Assembly: GCA_027858965.1 (NCBI GenBank)
Contig: JAQIBS010000090.1
Coordinates: forward strand, 16,065-80,064
DNA: 64,000 bases
Direction: 5' to 3'
Origin: Kiritimatiellia bacterium
GTDB taxonomy: Bacteria > Verrucomicrobiota > Kiritimatiellia > RFP12 > UBA1067
A model generated the notes under the pieces. It saw only the letters and a program-made list of their open reading frames with translations. It did not search any database and was not told the DNA's origin. A program made the position numbers and the translations under genes. This document shows positions 32,212 through 40,572 of this stretch, piece by piece; positions within the stretch are counted from its first letter, which is position 1; each line of letters begins with the position of its first letter.

Positions 32212-32300
32212 TTCAGCGGAGCCGCAACTAAACTTATTACTTAGCAGTTATTGCCCGCGAATCTGTTGTGCTTGTGATTTTTTTACGCTGACCGCTAAAA
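32207..32300. repeat. Divergent CTAATGCAG-type element after the helicase stop
   Basis: C-TAA-TTCAGCGGAGCCGC then AACTAAACTTA: the start matches the reverse complements of 37428-37450 and 57420-57434. The remainder to 32371 (GCTAAAAATTACAAGCGC and so on) is weakly repeated and holds no gene. Confidence 0.5.
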
Positions 32301-32371
32301 ATTACAAGCGCAGAGGCCTATGGTTTTGTACGAAGACAACATAATTTTAACGGTAAAGAATTGTAAAAATA

Positions 32372-32953
32372 GTGAAGCGATTTTTTGACATAACTTTGGT
32401 TATTTTGACGGTATGGCTATGGTTGCCGGTAATGCTTATTACCGGTTTGCTTGTGTTTTGTTTACTTGGATGCCCGATTTTCTTTGTTCAGGAGCGTCCG
32501 GGTTTGCACGGCATGCCCTTCAGTCTGATTAAGTTTAGGACAATGCTCGCAGGAGATGCGGGAGATGCACATCGCATGACTGGATTTGGACGGCTTTTGC
32601 GTGCGCTTAGCCTTGATGAACTGCCTGAGTTGATCAATGTACTCAAAGGCGATATGTCGCTGGTTGGACCGCGACCGCTTTTGATGCGCTACCTGCCGCG
32701 TTACTCTGAGCAGCAGATGCATCGGCATGATGTTAGACCGGGTATTACCGGCTGGGCTCAGATTAATGGCAGGAATGCACTCAGCTGGGAAGACAAGTTT
32801 GAGTATGATTTATGGTATGTGGAGAACCAATCAATTTGGCTTGATATGAAAATTTTATTTCTGACCCTTGGGAAGGTTGTAAAGCGCGAGGGTATTTCCT
32901 GTGAGGGTGATGCAACGATGCATGAGTTCATGGGCGGAGATGACATGGGTTGA
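32372..32953 (+). CDS. Undecaprenyl-phosphate sugar phosphotransferase (PglC-like)
   Basis: 193 residues, GTG start. One re-entrant or transmembrane helix (LVILTVWLWLPVMLITGLLV) is followed by the catalytic core FSLIKFRTM, SLDELPELINVLKGDMSLVG, PRPLL and VRPGITGWAQINGR, all typical of monotopic PglC-type enzymes. It transfers a phospho-sugar from UDP-sugar to undecaprenyl phosphate and starts lipid-linked glycan synthesis. The order with the PglD-like gene downstream suggests the sugar is di-N-acetylbacillosamine or a related 4-amino-4-deoxy sugar. Confidence 0.87.
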   Translation: MKRFFDITLVILTVWLWLPVMLITGLLVFCLLGCPIFFVQERPGLHGMPFSLIKFRTMLAGDAGDAHRMTGFGRLLRALSLDELPELINVLKGDMSLVGPRPLLMRYLPRYSEQQMHRHDVRPGITGWAQINGRNALSWEDKFEYDLWYVENQSIWLDMKILFLTLGKVVKREGISCEGDATMHEFMGGDDMG

Positions 32954-32996
32954 CTTTTTGGGACGTACTTGAGATAGTTGATATGTAAAGGGTGTT

Positions 32997-33632
32997 ATGA
33001 GAAAAATTGTCATAGTTGGTGCTGGAGGATTTGGCAGGGAAGTGTTGTGGGTAATACGACGTGCCAATGCGGTGAACACACAATTTGAGGTGGTCGGTTT
33101 TTGCGATGATGCCGCAGATATGCAGAGTGGTGAGTATGCTGGGTTGCCGCTTTTGGGTAATATAGAGAATGTCTGTCATACGATGTCTGATGTTGTTTTT
33201 ATTTGCGCTGTAGGAGACAATCGTGCACGGAAGAGCGTATTTTCTCGGTTTGCTAAAGCGTCCATTGAATCGGTGTCGATTATAGATCCGACTGCTGTGA
33301 TTGCCGATAATGTGTCTGTTGCCGATGGATGTTTTGTTGGTGTAAACTCAGTAGTCTCTGTTGATTGTAGAATAGGTTCCGGGGTGATTATAAATCACAA
33401 CGTAACAGTTGGACATGATGTTAAAATTCAAAATTTTGCTCAATTATGCCCGGGTGTCTGTGTGTCGGGTGGATGTGAAATTGGTGAAGGTGCTCTGCTG
33501 GGCACTCTCGCAGGAACAATTCCGCAGAGGCACATCGGTGCATGGGCAACAGTAGGAGCAGGCGTAACGACTCTGAGAAATGTGGCCGAAGGGACTTCCA
33601 TGATAAGGCTGGGGACTATCGCTGGTAAATAG
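32997..33632 (+). CDS. PglD/NeuD-family sugar O/N-acetyltransferase
   Basis: 211 residues. RKIVIVGAGGFGREVLWVIR is the N-terminal Rossmann-like domain that binds the UDP-sugar, then a left-handed beta helix with hexapeptide rungs (IGSGVIINHNVTVGHDVKI; CEIGEGALLGTLAGTIPQ). PglD enzymes N-acetylate UDP-4-amino sugars; NeuD enzymes O-acetylate sialic acids. With PglC-like upstream and PglE/PglF-like genes downstream, the 4-amino acetylation role fits best. The catalytic histidine is probably in INHNVTVGHD. Confidence 0.83.
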   Translation: MRKIVIVGAGGFGREVLWVIRRANAVNTQFEVVGFCDDAADMQSGEYAGLPLLGNIENVCHTMSDVVFICAVGDNRARKSVFSRFAKASIESVSIIDPTAVIADNVSVADGCFVGVNSVVSVDCRIGSGVIINHNVTVGHDVKIQNFAQLCPGVCVSGGCEIGEGALLGTLAGTIPQRHIGAWATVGAGVTTLRNVAEGTSMIRLGTIAGK

Positions 33633-33643
33633 AAGGAGTGCTT

Positions 33644-35260
33644 TTGAGACGGGTGATTGATATGAAGATATTAGGTGAAAATACGGGATTAGGTGATCAA
33701 TGGTTAACGCAGCCGAAGAAAAAATCGGTTGTTTTATTGCTGATTGTCGCATTTATTTGGATATTGGAGCTGTTCGGTGTTCAGGCACTTTCGTTTGGTT
33801 TTGATTATCCAGTTCCTCTGCAGAAATGGGTGGGGGCGCAAGTGATTCGTTTTTTGCTGGATGCCTTCTTTTGTCTTGGATTTATTGTTTTACTGCCTCG
33901 TGTTTTTTCGGTTGTCGGTTTTATAGTGTTCTTGGTATTTGCTCAGGTGGCTGGGTATTATGTTGCGGTGTTCGGGCGTGCCCTGACGCTGACTACAATA
34001 CAGGCGCAATGGGCGGATGGCTTAGTCGGTGCACGCTTTGACTGGGCTTATGTAAATTGGGTTCTTTTTCTTGCGATGCTGGTGACATTGGTGCTTAAAA
34101 TCTGGCTTTTATTTCGTATTAAGCGGCTTGGTTTTTCGCGGCGGACACTGTGTTGGACAGGTGGGGCTATATGGGTGGTTTATTGCATGCTGGTTGGCTT
34201 TTCGATGAAATGGGTTGATTCTCCCCGCAAACTGCGTAAGTTTGTAACGGCTGATCGATTGGGTATGACCTATGGATTTATGTTGCTTTGGGCAGGCGAG
34301 GCGGTGTGCCTTAACCAGGACCAGCTGCTCCTGGAGGCGGTTGCGCAGCGTGCTAATATTACGGATAGATTGTCCGCTGTTGAGCCGCCGCTAAAGCTCA
34401 CGGGGGACGTTGTTTTGATTCAAGTGGAAAGCCTCGACTGGCGGGTGTTGAATTATCATGTGGACGGGGTGCCGGTGACACCTTTTCTTAACCGTCTGGC
34501 TGATCAAGCGATGTTGTTTAAAGTTACCGCCTTTCATACGAATGGTTCAGGAGATACCGATTTTGTGATGCTCAATGCCGTTCCGCCTTCACCTATGGTG
34601 ATGACCTATGTTCTGGCGCGTTATCCTTACAGCGAAACCTTGCCGCAGATAGCGGAACGCGCCGGGTATACAACTGCGGCGTTTCACGGAAACAGCGGAC
34701 GCTTTTTTGCGAGGGAACAGGCATTTAAGAGCATAGGGTTCGATGCTTTGTGGTTCCTCGAGGAGCTACGTGATATATGCAGGCTGCCTGTCAGCCTTTG
34801 GGGGATACGCGATGACGAGGTGTTGGCATTTTCTCAAAAACTTTTGCAAAAAAAGCCAGCAGCACAGCCGCAATTACACTACATCATTACCCTCACCAGT
34901 CATCAGCCATTCATCTATCTGGAACCTGCTGAACGCACTTTCTTGCCTGGCGCCAGCAGTATGCTTGACCGTTATTTTGACAGCATGAATTTTGTAGATA
35001 GAAATCTGGAGACTTATATTAACGGGTTGAAGCACGGGACATTGGTTATAATTTTCGGTGACCATCGTGCTATGGTCGGTTATGGTGCTGCGGCGGGCAG
35101 TGATGATTGCGCCGAATACGTACCACTGTTCATTCACCGCGTGGGGGAACAATTAGCTGCCCGGCAGAGCAGTCGGACCTTACCACTTGCGTGTTCTGGT
35201 GAGCTTACCATGCTCGATGCCGCATCCTATATCCATCGGCTTTTCAGGAAAATGTTGTGA
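33644..35260 (+). CDS. LTA-synthase-like alkaline-phosphatase-superfamily membrane transferase
   Basis: 538 residues. Five hydrophobic helices in the first 190 residues, then a periplasmic sulfatase-fold domain: VVLIQVESLDWRVL (metal Glu), NGSGDTDFVML with Thr as the probable phospho-acceptor nucleophile, and VIIFGDHRAMVGYG (metal Asp-His). The family moves phosphoglycerol or phosphoethanolamine from lipids to glycans. AAGGAG at 33633-33638 overlaps the GTG at 33638, so TTG 33644 (5-bp spacing) is preferred; ATG 33662 is possible. It may decorate the glycan made here; the downstream GDPD could remove such groups. Confidence 0.8.
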   Translation: MRRVIDMKILGENTGLGDQWLTQPKKKSVVLLLIVAFIWILELFGVQALSFGFDYPVPLQKWVGAQVIRFLLDAFFCLGFIVLLPRVFSVVGFIVFLVFAQVAGYYVAVFGRALTLTTIQAQWADGLVGARFDWAYVNWVLFLAMLVTLVLKIWLLFRIKRLGFSRRTLCWTGGAIWVVYCMLVGFSMKWVDSPRKLRKFVTADRLGMTYGFMLLWAGEAVCLNQDQLLLEAVAQRANITDRLSAVEPPLKLTGDVVLIQVESLDWRVLNYHVDGVPVTPFLNRLADQAMLFKVTAFHTNGSGDTDFVMLNAVPPSPMVMTYVLARYPYSETLPQIAERAGYTTAAFHGNSGRFFAREQAFKSIGFDALWFLEELRDICRLPVSLWGIRDDEVLAFSQKLLQKKPAAQPQLHYIITLTSHQPFIYLEPAERTFLPGASSMLDRYFDSMNFVDRNLETYINGLKHGTLVIIFGDHRAMVGYGAAAGSDDCAEYVPLFIHRVGEQLAARQSSRTLPLACSGELTMLDAASYIHRLFRKML

Positions 35261-35296
35261 AATCAGAAGAACTATAAAAAAGCATGATGTTACTGA

Positions 35297-37057
35297 TTAT
35301 GGGTTTACCAATTTGAAAAATCTGGACGGATTGCCTTCCCGTGATATGTTGAAAATGTATTCATTGTTGCCAGCATTAACTGTTGTATAGTTGATCTCAT
35401 TTTCGAATGGTCCTGATGCATTAACAGAGCCTTTCAGAACAAGTTCGCTTGTGTTCAATGTCCCATGAGTCAGTTGGGCACGCAAGTGCATCTGTGTTGA
35501 ATCCATATTTACTTCAGAGATATTAATCGCCAGTATACTCTTCTGCAGGGGCGGATTATCTTCTCCAGAGTAATATATCTGAAGAATTTCGCCGTATGTC
35601 AGGACTCTTCTCCAGATCGCAATATCATCCACGGCTCCTTCAAATCCGTATCGATTATCTGCTCCATTCCTGCCAATTGCCGCGTTCTGCCCCGCTTTTA
35701 CTATGTGAGTAAGGCCATCTACTGCCTTGTTGTCAGCTCCTATGCGAACATCCATAAGTTGGCCGTCCAAATAGATTGAGGTCTCTCCCGATGCGGGACC
35801 GACATTACCGTCAAAGATACATACGACATGATGCCATTTGTCTGCAACGAGTGCACTCTCTGCAATGCCGGGACAGGCATAATCGCCGTCGCTGGTTGTC
35901 AGCTTAAAGCAGAGCTGTTTACTTGATCGATCTTGAAAAATAACATAGGAATCCTGCTCGGAGTCATATATCCCTGCAAAGTCTTCAGAGATAGAAGATG
36001 GCAATTTTTCCATTTTCAACCAACATGATATGGTTAAAGTATTTGTGTTTATATCCAGACTTGCACTTTGCGGAATATCAACATAGCAGTTTGTTCCATC
36101 CAGGTTTAGTGCGCTACCGAATTGAGTATTGTTTCCTGAAATCCAGAGAGTCTCAATATCCTGGTCATAAATGGTTCCATGATTTCGCCCTTCAATATCG
36201 GTTACACTGGAGCAATTGGCATTTGTTAAACCGTCATCAAATTTCCAATACGATAATAAGTCGGTCGCTAAATCAGGATTCGAAGAAGGAGTGTCATCTC
36301 TGAGATAACAAACCAGAGCGGGATCGTTGGAAATTATTCCATCTACACCAAGTTCTAATTTTGACTGGATTATTGGTCCATTAACAGTCCAGATATATAC
36401 ATCCAGTCCGCTAGTGTGAATTAGTTCGACTTGTTCGATTCTTATATACCCATAGCCCCAGGCGATTGTAGTCGCTCCTGTTGCCAGTATATCTGTAATC
36501 TTTTCAGCTGTTAGTTCTCCGTTACCGAGTGCGGCTAGTTTTATGGTTGGATCTAAAGCGTGAACATCACTCAGAAATGACCAATCAAAGCTTTGAACGA
36601 TTACATTTGATGAGACATTCATGGTGTGGAGTGCATCGACATAAGCTTGAGCCGTTCCAGCTTTATGTTCAATTAACGGTGTTGCAAATGTAAGTATGCA
36701 TTCAAGTGCTTCTGACAATGTAGGGAGGGGTTCATTAGTAAAAGCGGAAGAAAACCAGGAACCTGCATCTAGAGTCTTTAATTGTGCCAGCGTGAGGGCG
36801 TTAACCTTTCCTGTTCCATCTGTGGTGCGATCAACAGAGTCATCATGTATAACAATCAGTTCGTCGTCAGATGATACTCTAACGTCAAACTCAACCAGGT
36901 CTGATTTATTTGAGCTTGCTATAAATGCAGCCAGAGTATTCTCCGGTGCAAAGGAGTTTGCCCCACGGTGAGCAATGCTTTTAATTGATGAACAATACGC
37001 ACAAAAATGTGAAAAAATGCAAAATAAAATGAGCGTTTGAATAACATTCCGGTTCAT
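35297..37057 (-). CDS. Secreted glycerophosphodiester phosphodiesterase fused to a LamG domain
   Basis: 586 residues with signal peptide (LILFCIFSHFCAYC, possible lipobox-like Cys). GDPD domain: SIAHRGANSFAPENTLAAF (catalytic His-Arg), DLVEFDVRVSSDDELIVIHD (metal Glu/Asp and second His). From about residue 265 a concanavalin-like LamG domain follows, with LLSYWKFDDG and KWHHVVCIFDG. The last 80 residues form a small beta domain. It probably hydrolyses glycerophosphodiesters of lipid or polymer outside the cell, with LamG binding carbohydrate. Convergent with the LTA-synthase-like gene; no PEP-CTERM anchor is present. Confidence 0.85.
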   Translation of the reverse strand: MNRNVIQTLILFCIFSHFCAYCSSIKSIAHRGANSFAPENTLAAFIASSNKSDLVEFDVRVSSDDELIVIHDDSVDRTTDGTGKVNALTLAQLKTLDAGSWFSSAFTNEPLPTLSEALECILTFATPLIEHKAGTAQAYVDALHTMNVSSNVIVQSFDWSFLSDVHALDPTIKLAALGNGELTAEKITDILATGATTIAWGYGYIRIEQVELIHTSGLDVYIWTVNGPIIQSKLELGVDGIISNDPALVCYLRDDTPSSNPDLATDLLSYWKFDDGLTNANCSSVTDIEGRNHGTIYDQDIETLWISGNNTQFGSALNLDGTNCYVDIPQSASLDINTNTLTISCWLKMEKLPSSISEDFAGIYDSEQDSYVIFQDRSSKQLCFKLTTSDGDYACPGIAESALVADKWHHVVCIFDGNVGPASGETSIYLDGQLMDVRIGADNKAVDGLTHIVKAGQNAAIGRNGADNRYGFEGAVDDIAIWRRVLTYGEILQIYYSGEDNPPLQKSILAINISEVNMDSTQMHLRAQLTHGTLNTSELVLKGSVNASGPFENEINYTTVNAGNNEYIFNISREGNPSRFFKLVNP

Positions 37058-37216
37058 GTCTGTGTCTTTCTTGTTTTTTATTGAAGAAATTAAATGATAA
37101 GCTGTGTGAAATAGTACTGGATCATAAATAGATAGTAAATAAGAGTTTTGGGTTTATTTAATTGGCTTTTGAACTGTGCATGGATACGTTATTTTGGTTA
37201 AATGTCTACAATAAAA

Positions 37217-37277
37217 AACAAGAAATTCGCGATAGTTCAAGTGGTTAAAATCGTTAAAAAGGTTGAAATGGTTTTCT
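37217..37277. repeat. 60-bp intergenic repeat, copy 1
   Basis: Runs from ACAAGAAATTCGCGATAG to GGTTGAAATGGTTTTCTCC and is nearly identical to 57124-57188. The GGTTAAAA/GGTTGAAA part is octamer-like. The gap 37058-37461 holds no gene. Confidence 0.8.
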
Positions 37278-37330
37278 CCTCTGATATGACTACATGATAT
37301 ATTGACTCATTACGATGCAATTTTTTATTC

Positions 37331-37450
37331 TATGCAACGCGTAGCGTTGTTGACTAATGCAGTGCTGCATATTACACAACTGTTCAATGAATAAGAAAAG
37401 ATTCGCATATTACAAGGGTTAAGTTTGGCAGGCGGCTCCGCTGCATTAGA
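37331..37450. repeat. 120-bp element with CTAATGCAG/CTGCATTAG ends, copy 1
   Basis: Opens with a hairpin CAACGC-GTA-GCGTTG, then GTTGACTAATGCAG, about 85 bp of conserved interior (CACAACTGTTCAA, AAAAGATTCGCATAT, CAAGGGTTAAGTTTGG) and ends CTGCATTAG. The copy at 57314-57434 keeps the same order; the ends are inverted repeats of each other. Confidence 0.8.
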
Positions 37451-37461
37451 AAGATTAATAA

Positions 37462-39171
37462 ATGAATTTTGGTTTACATTTTCAAACGGTTGGCAGTTGG
37501 TTCTATTCTGCTCGATTGGTTTTGTTTTATCTGTTGATACCTGTGTTTTTGGTAATGTATAGGCACATGTTCTCTTATACAATGTATTTGTTCCGACATC
37601 CCCTTGAATCAATGTCACATGGTTGGTTAATCCCTTTTATTTCCCTGTATGCCTTATGGGTACAACGTGATAAATTAAGAAGAGCATCGTCAAAACCATC
37701 TTATCTTGGTTTAGTGTTTGTGGTTTTATGTTTGATTGTTTTCTGGTTCGGGTCATGCGGCATGCAGTCCCGTATAGAGCAGGTTACTTTAATTGGACTG
37801 CTGTGGTCAATCCCCTTTGCGTTCTGGGGCAGGGAAGTTGCTCGCGTACTGCTGTTTCCTGTCGGTTATCTTGTTTTCACAATTCCGCTCACATCATTTT
37901 TGGACTTTTTTACGGTTACATTGCGTCTTTTCTCAACAAATCTGACAACATTATTGGTTAATGGGTTTGGTATCAATGTAGAGCGTGTCGGTAATTCATT
38001 GTATTCCCGTGTAGCCGGCAATGAATTCAACCTGTCGGTTGCAGATGGGTGCAGCGGCATTGAATCGTTCTTCGCGATTTTAGCATTTGTAACAATATAC
38101 GCCTGGATCAAACAAAAAACATTATTACAAAAAATCATTATGGTTGTACTTTCTATTCCTGTATCAGTGATAGGGAATACAGTCCGTCTCTCCTCCGACT
38201 GCATTGTTGCTCATTTTTTTGGACAGCAAGCTGTGGGAGGATATTACCATGATTATTCAGGTATGGCTGTTGGGCTACTTGATGTGTTCATGGTTGTTTT
38301 TATAGGAAAGCTAGTTGTCGAACTAGGTAGAATCATTATGGTGAGCAACAGGATTCCTAATTGGCTAAAACAGCCAGCTCAGGTCATTGATGGAGATAAG
38401 AGTGTAAGCAAACGACAAACTTTTATAGTTCCAGTGTTGTGCGTGGTGATGATACTGATAGTGTGCTTTGTCCGTTACAGACGTGTTGAGCCTGCATACG
38501 GATCTACAGAATTTATTGCAGATTCATTGCCAGCTAGTATCTTAGATTTTACGGGAGTTGTGCCATATTTTTGCCACAACGAAATGTGTCTCTCGGTCTC
38601 AGCTGAAAATGAACTTAAAAAATCCGGGCAGAAGGTAGGCCAATTTAAGTGTTTAAAATGTGGTGAACCATTACATCTGAAAGCTATTGGTGAGAGTAAT
38701 ATCCTGCCTAAAGAGACAGTAATACTAAAGCGTATATACAAGTCGAATGATGGACTTACCTATAATGTTAATGTTGTTATTGCAGGACATACGAGGCAAG
38801 GTATTCATAGACCGGAGATATGCCTTCCTTCACAGGGCTTCTCAATGGAGAAAACGACTACTCCAACCCTCAAGCTATCCAGAGATATGGAATTGAAGAT
38901 CAGGGTGATAGATATCTGTGACCAAAATAAGATGAATTCAACGCTTGTTTATTGGTTTGCTTGTGAAGAGCGGGTTACCTCTTCTCATACAAAGCGGATC
39001 CTTTGTGATGTATGGGATCGTTCAGTACATAATAGAATAAATCGATGGGTTATGTTTTCTATATTCATTCCATCCGGGCTGGAGTCGGTTGAAAGTCTTG
39101 ACCGTTTTGAGAAATTTTTATCCGAATTCTATCCCCAGGTAATTATTAATGAAAAACGCAATTCTCAATGA
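37462..39171 (+). CDS. Exosortase fused to an EpsI-type domain, with a Cys4 (zinc-ribbon-like) insert
   Basis: 569 residues. Eight or so membrane helices carry the exosortase triad: Cys in VADGCSGIESFFAI, Arg in VIGNTVRLSSD and His in GYYHDYSGMAVGLLD. The C-terminal EpsI domain has GHTRQGIHRPEICLPSQGFS. Exosortases with EpsI accompany exopolysaccharide loci and process PEP-CTERM proteins. Between the two domains lies CHNEMC ... FKCLKCGEPLHLK, four cysteines spaced like a zinc ribbon, which I do not know as a normal part of EpsI. No PEP-CTERM substrate is seen in the window. Confidence 0.87.
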   Translation: MNFGLHFQTVGSWFYSARLVLFYLLIPVFLVMYRHMFSYTMYLFRHPLESMSHGWLIPFISLYALWVQRDKLRRASSKPSYLGLVFVVLCLIVFWFGSCGMQSRIEQVTLIGLLWSIPFAFWGREVARVLLFPVGYLVFTIPLTSFLDFFTVTLRLFSTNLTTLLVNGFGINVERVGNSLYSRVAGNEFNLSVADGCSGIESFFAILAFVTIYAWIKQKTLLQKIIMVVLSIPVSVIGNTVRLSSDCIVAHFFGQQAVGGYYHDYSGMAVGLLDVFMVVFIGKLVVELGRIIMVSNRIPNWLKQPAQVIDGDKSVSKRQTFIVPVLCVVMILIVCFVRYRRVEPAYGSTEFIADSLPASILDFTGVVPYFCHNEMCLSVSAENELKKSGQKVGQFKCLKCGEPLHLKAIGESNILPKETVILKRIYKSNDGLTYNVNVVIAGHTRQGIHRPEICLPSQGFSMEKTTTPTLKLSRDMELKIRVIDICDQNKMNSTLVYWFACEERVTSSHTKRILCDVWDRSVHNRINRWVMFSIFIPSGLESVESLDRFEKFLSEFYPQVIINEKRNSQ

Positions 39172-39191
39172 TATTGTGATTGGTTTTGAAT

Positions 39192-40493
39192 ATGAATAAA
39201 CGCATATTTTTATCGCCTCCATATATGTTTGGCAATGAACGGGAGCTTGTTGATGAAGCTTTTGATTCCAATTATATAGCGCCTTGCGGCCCGATGGTGG
39301 AACGTTTCGAAGAAACGTTTGCCGAAAAGACCGGTGTTGCGCATACCTGTGCTCTGTCCAGTTGCAGTGCTGCGCTTGATCTGCTTTTTCATGATCTCGG
39401 AGTGGTTGCAGGAGATATAGTTTTTTGTTCAAATCTCACCTTTGTCGCCTCTATTGCCCCAGCTGTTCAAAGAGGCGCCACCCCTGTTTTTATCGGATCT
39501 GATGTAAGTACCTGGACCATGTCTCCTGATGTGCTGGAGGAGGCTCTCCATGATGCCAGACGGTTGGGAAAACTTCCTAAAGTGGTTATTGCGGTTGATT
39601 TGTATGGCCAGTGTTGTGATTATGAGTGCCTTGAAAAGGTGTGCCAGCAGTTTGATGTGCCGCTGATTGTGGATGCCGCAGAGGCTCTGGGGGCGGTTTA
39701 TTACGGTTTATTGCGACCACTAAGTGGTCGCAATGACGAGTGTAAAAAGGGTGGTCGCAATGATGAGTGTAAAAAGGGGGTTGCTACCGCTGGTTTGAAG
39801 GTTTTACCCTCTAATTTGCAACCACTGCGTGGTTGCAAAAACAAAATGCGTCAGGCGGGAGATGCAGGCTGGGCGGGAGTATATTCATTTAACGGCAACA
39901 AGATCATCACATCTTCCGGCGGGGGAATGCTGGTTTCGCGGGATGAAGCCTTGGTCAGGCGGGCGTGTAAGAGGTCACAGCAGAGCCGTGATGCCAAGGT
40001 GTGGTATGAGCATTCAGAACTGGGGTATAATTACCGCATGAGCAATATTGTGGCTGCCATTGGTTTAGGTCAACTTCTTAACCTTGATCAGATTGTTGCA
40101 AGGAAGAGGGCAATATTTGAGTTGTATGAGCAGTTGCTGACTGACGTTTCCGCAGTTGAATGGATGCCAGAGGCTGATTATGGCAGGTGTAATCGCTGGC
40201 TGAGCGTGGCAATGCTTGAAAGCGGTACCCCTGATAGTGCGATTACTCATAGCGGAGAGCCGTCAGCAGCAGTGATGGAGCTGATAAAATCATTGGAGAG
40301 TGAAAATATTGAAGCGCGTCCTATCTGGAAGCCAATGCATCTTCAGCCGGTTTTTAAAGGATGTCGCGTTTATGGTGAAAAAAATGATGAAAATATATTT
40401 CGACGAGGAATCTGTCTGCCTTCCGGGACAGGCATAAGCGAAGTTGATGTTACTCGGATTGCTGAAATTATCCGCGGCGCATTGCGTTTCTAA
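39192..40493 (+). CDS. DegT/DnrJ/EryC1 aminotransferase (PglE-like) with REP-type insert
   Basis: 433 residues against about 385 expected. PLP-dependent sugar aminotransferase: SSCSAALDLLFHDLG near the cofactor phosphate, LIVDAAEALGAVYYG, then the Schiff-base lysine in YSFNGNKIITSSGGGML, and NYRMSNIVAAIGLGQL. Between VYYG and GDAGWAGVYSF about 45 residues derive from repeat DNA (39707-39855). The break falls in the short loop just before the lysine strand, normally a few residues. ATG 39192 is preferred to a TTG at 39180. It probably makes UDP-4-amino-4,6-dideoxy-GlcNAc from the PglF-like product. Confidence 0.87.
   Translation: MNKRIFLSPPYMFGNERELVDEAFDSNYIAPCGPMVERFEETFAEKTGVAHTCALSSCSAALDLLFHDLGVVAGDIVFCSNLTFVASIAPAVQRGATPVFIGSDVSTWTMSPDVLEEALHDARRLGKLPKVVIAVDLYGQCCDYECLEKVCQQFDVPLIVDAAEALGAVYYGLLRPLSGRNDECKKGGRNDECKKGVATAGLKVLPSNLQPLRGCKNKMRQAGDAGWAGVYSFNGNKIITSSGGGMLVSRDEALVRRACKRSQQSRDAKVWYEHSELGYNYRMSNIVAAIGLGQLLNLDQIVARKRAIFELYEQLLTDVSAVEWMPEADYGRCNRWLSVAMLESGTPDSAITHSGEPSAAVMELIKSLESENIEARPIWKPMHLQPVFKGCRVYGEKNDENIFRRGICLPSGTGISEVDVTRIAEIIRGALRF
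39707..39855. repeat. REP-type repeats inserted in the aminotransferase gene
   Basis: Hairpins with arms GCGACCAC/GTGGTCGC around TAA (39713) and GCAACCAC/GTGGTTGC around TGC (39819): the third position differs but both arms changed together. Between them are GACGAGTGTAAAAAGG and GATGAGTGTAAAAAGG, matching the REP tail of the RAYT gene. The insert is translated. Confidence 0.85.
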
Positions 40494-40524
40494 CTCACGC
40501 ACTTTAGAACTTCTTCAAATCCCT

Positions 40525-40551
40525 AAAAGCACTGTCAATGACAGTGCTTTT
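40525..40551 (+). terminator. Strong hairpin, possible terminator or family-A variant
   Basis: Perfect 12-bp stem, AAAAGCACTGTC with GACAGTGCTTTT, loop AAT. The T-run is short (TTTTAT). CCCTAAAAG at its start resembles the reverse family-A element. It sits 20 bp before the next ATG. Confidence 0.5.
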
Positions 40552-40572
40552 ATGCTTTAATAAGTAAGTTTT

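Noticed and set aside
35297..37057. GDPD-LamG protein as an exosortase substrate
   Set aside because: The C-terminus ends SRFFKLVNP with no PEP motif, hydrophobic helix or basic tail.
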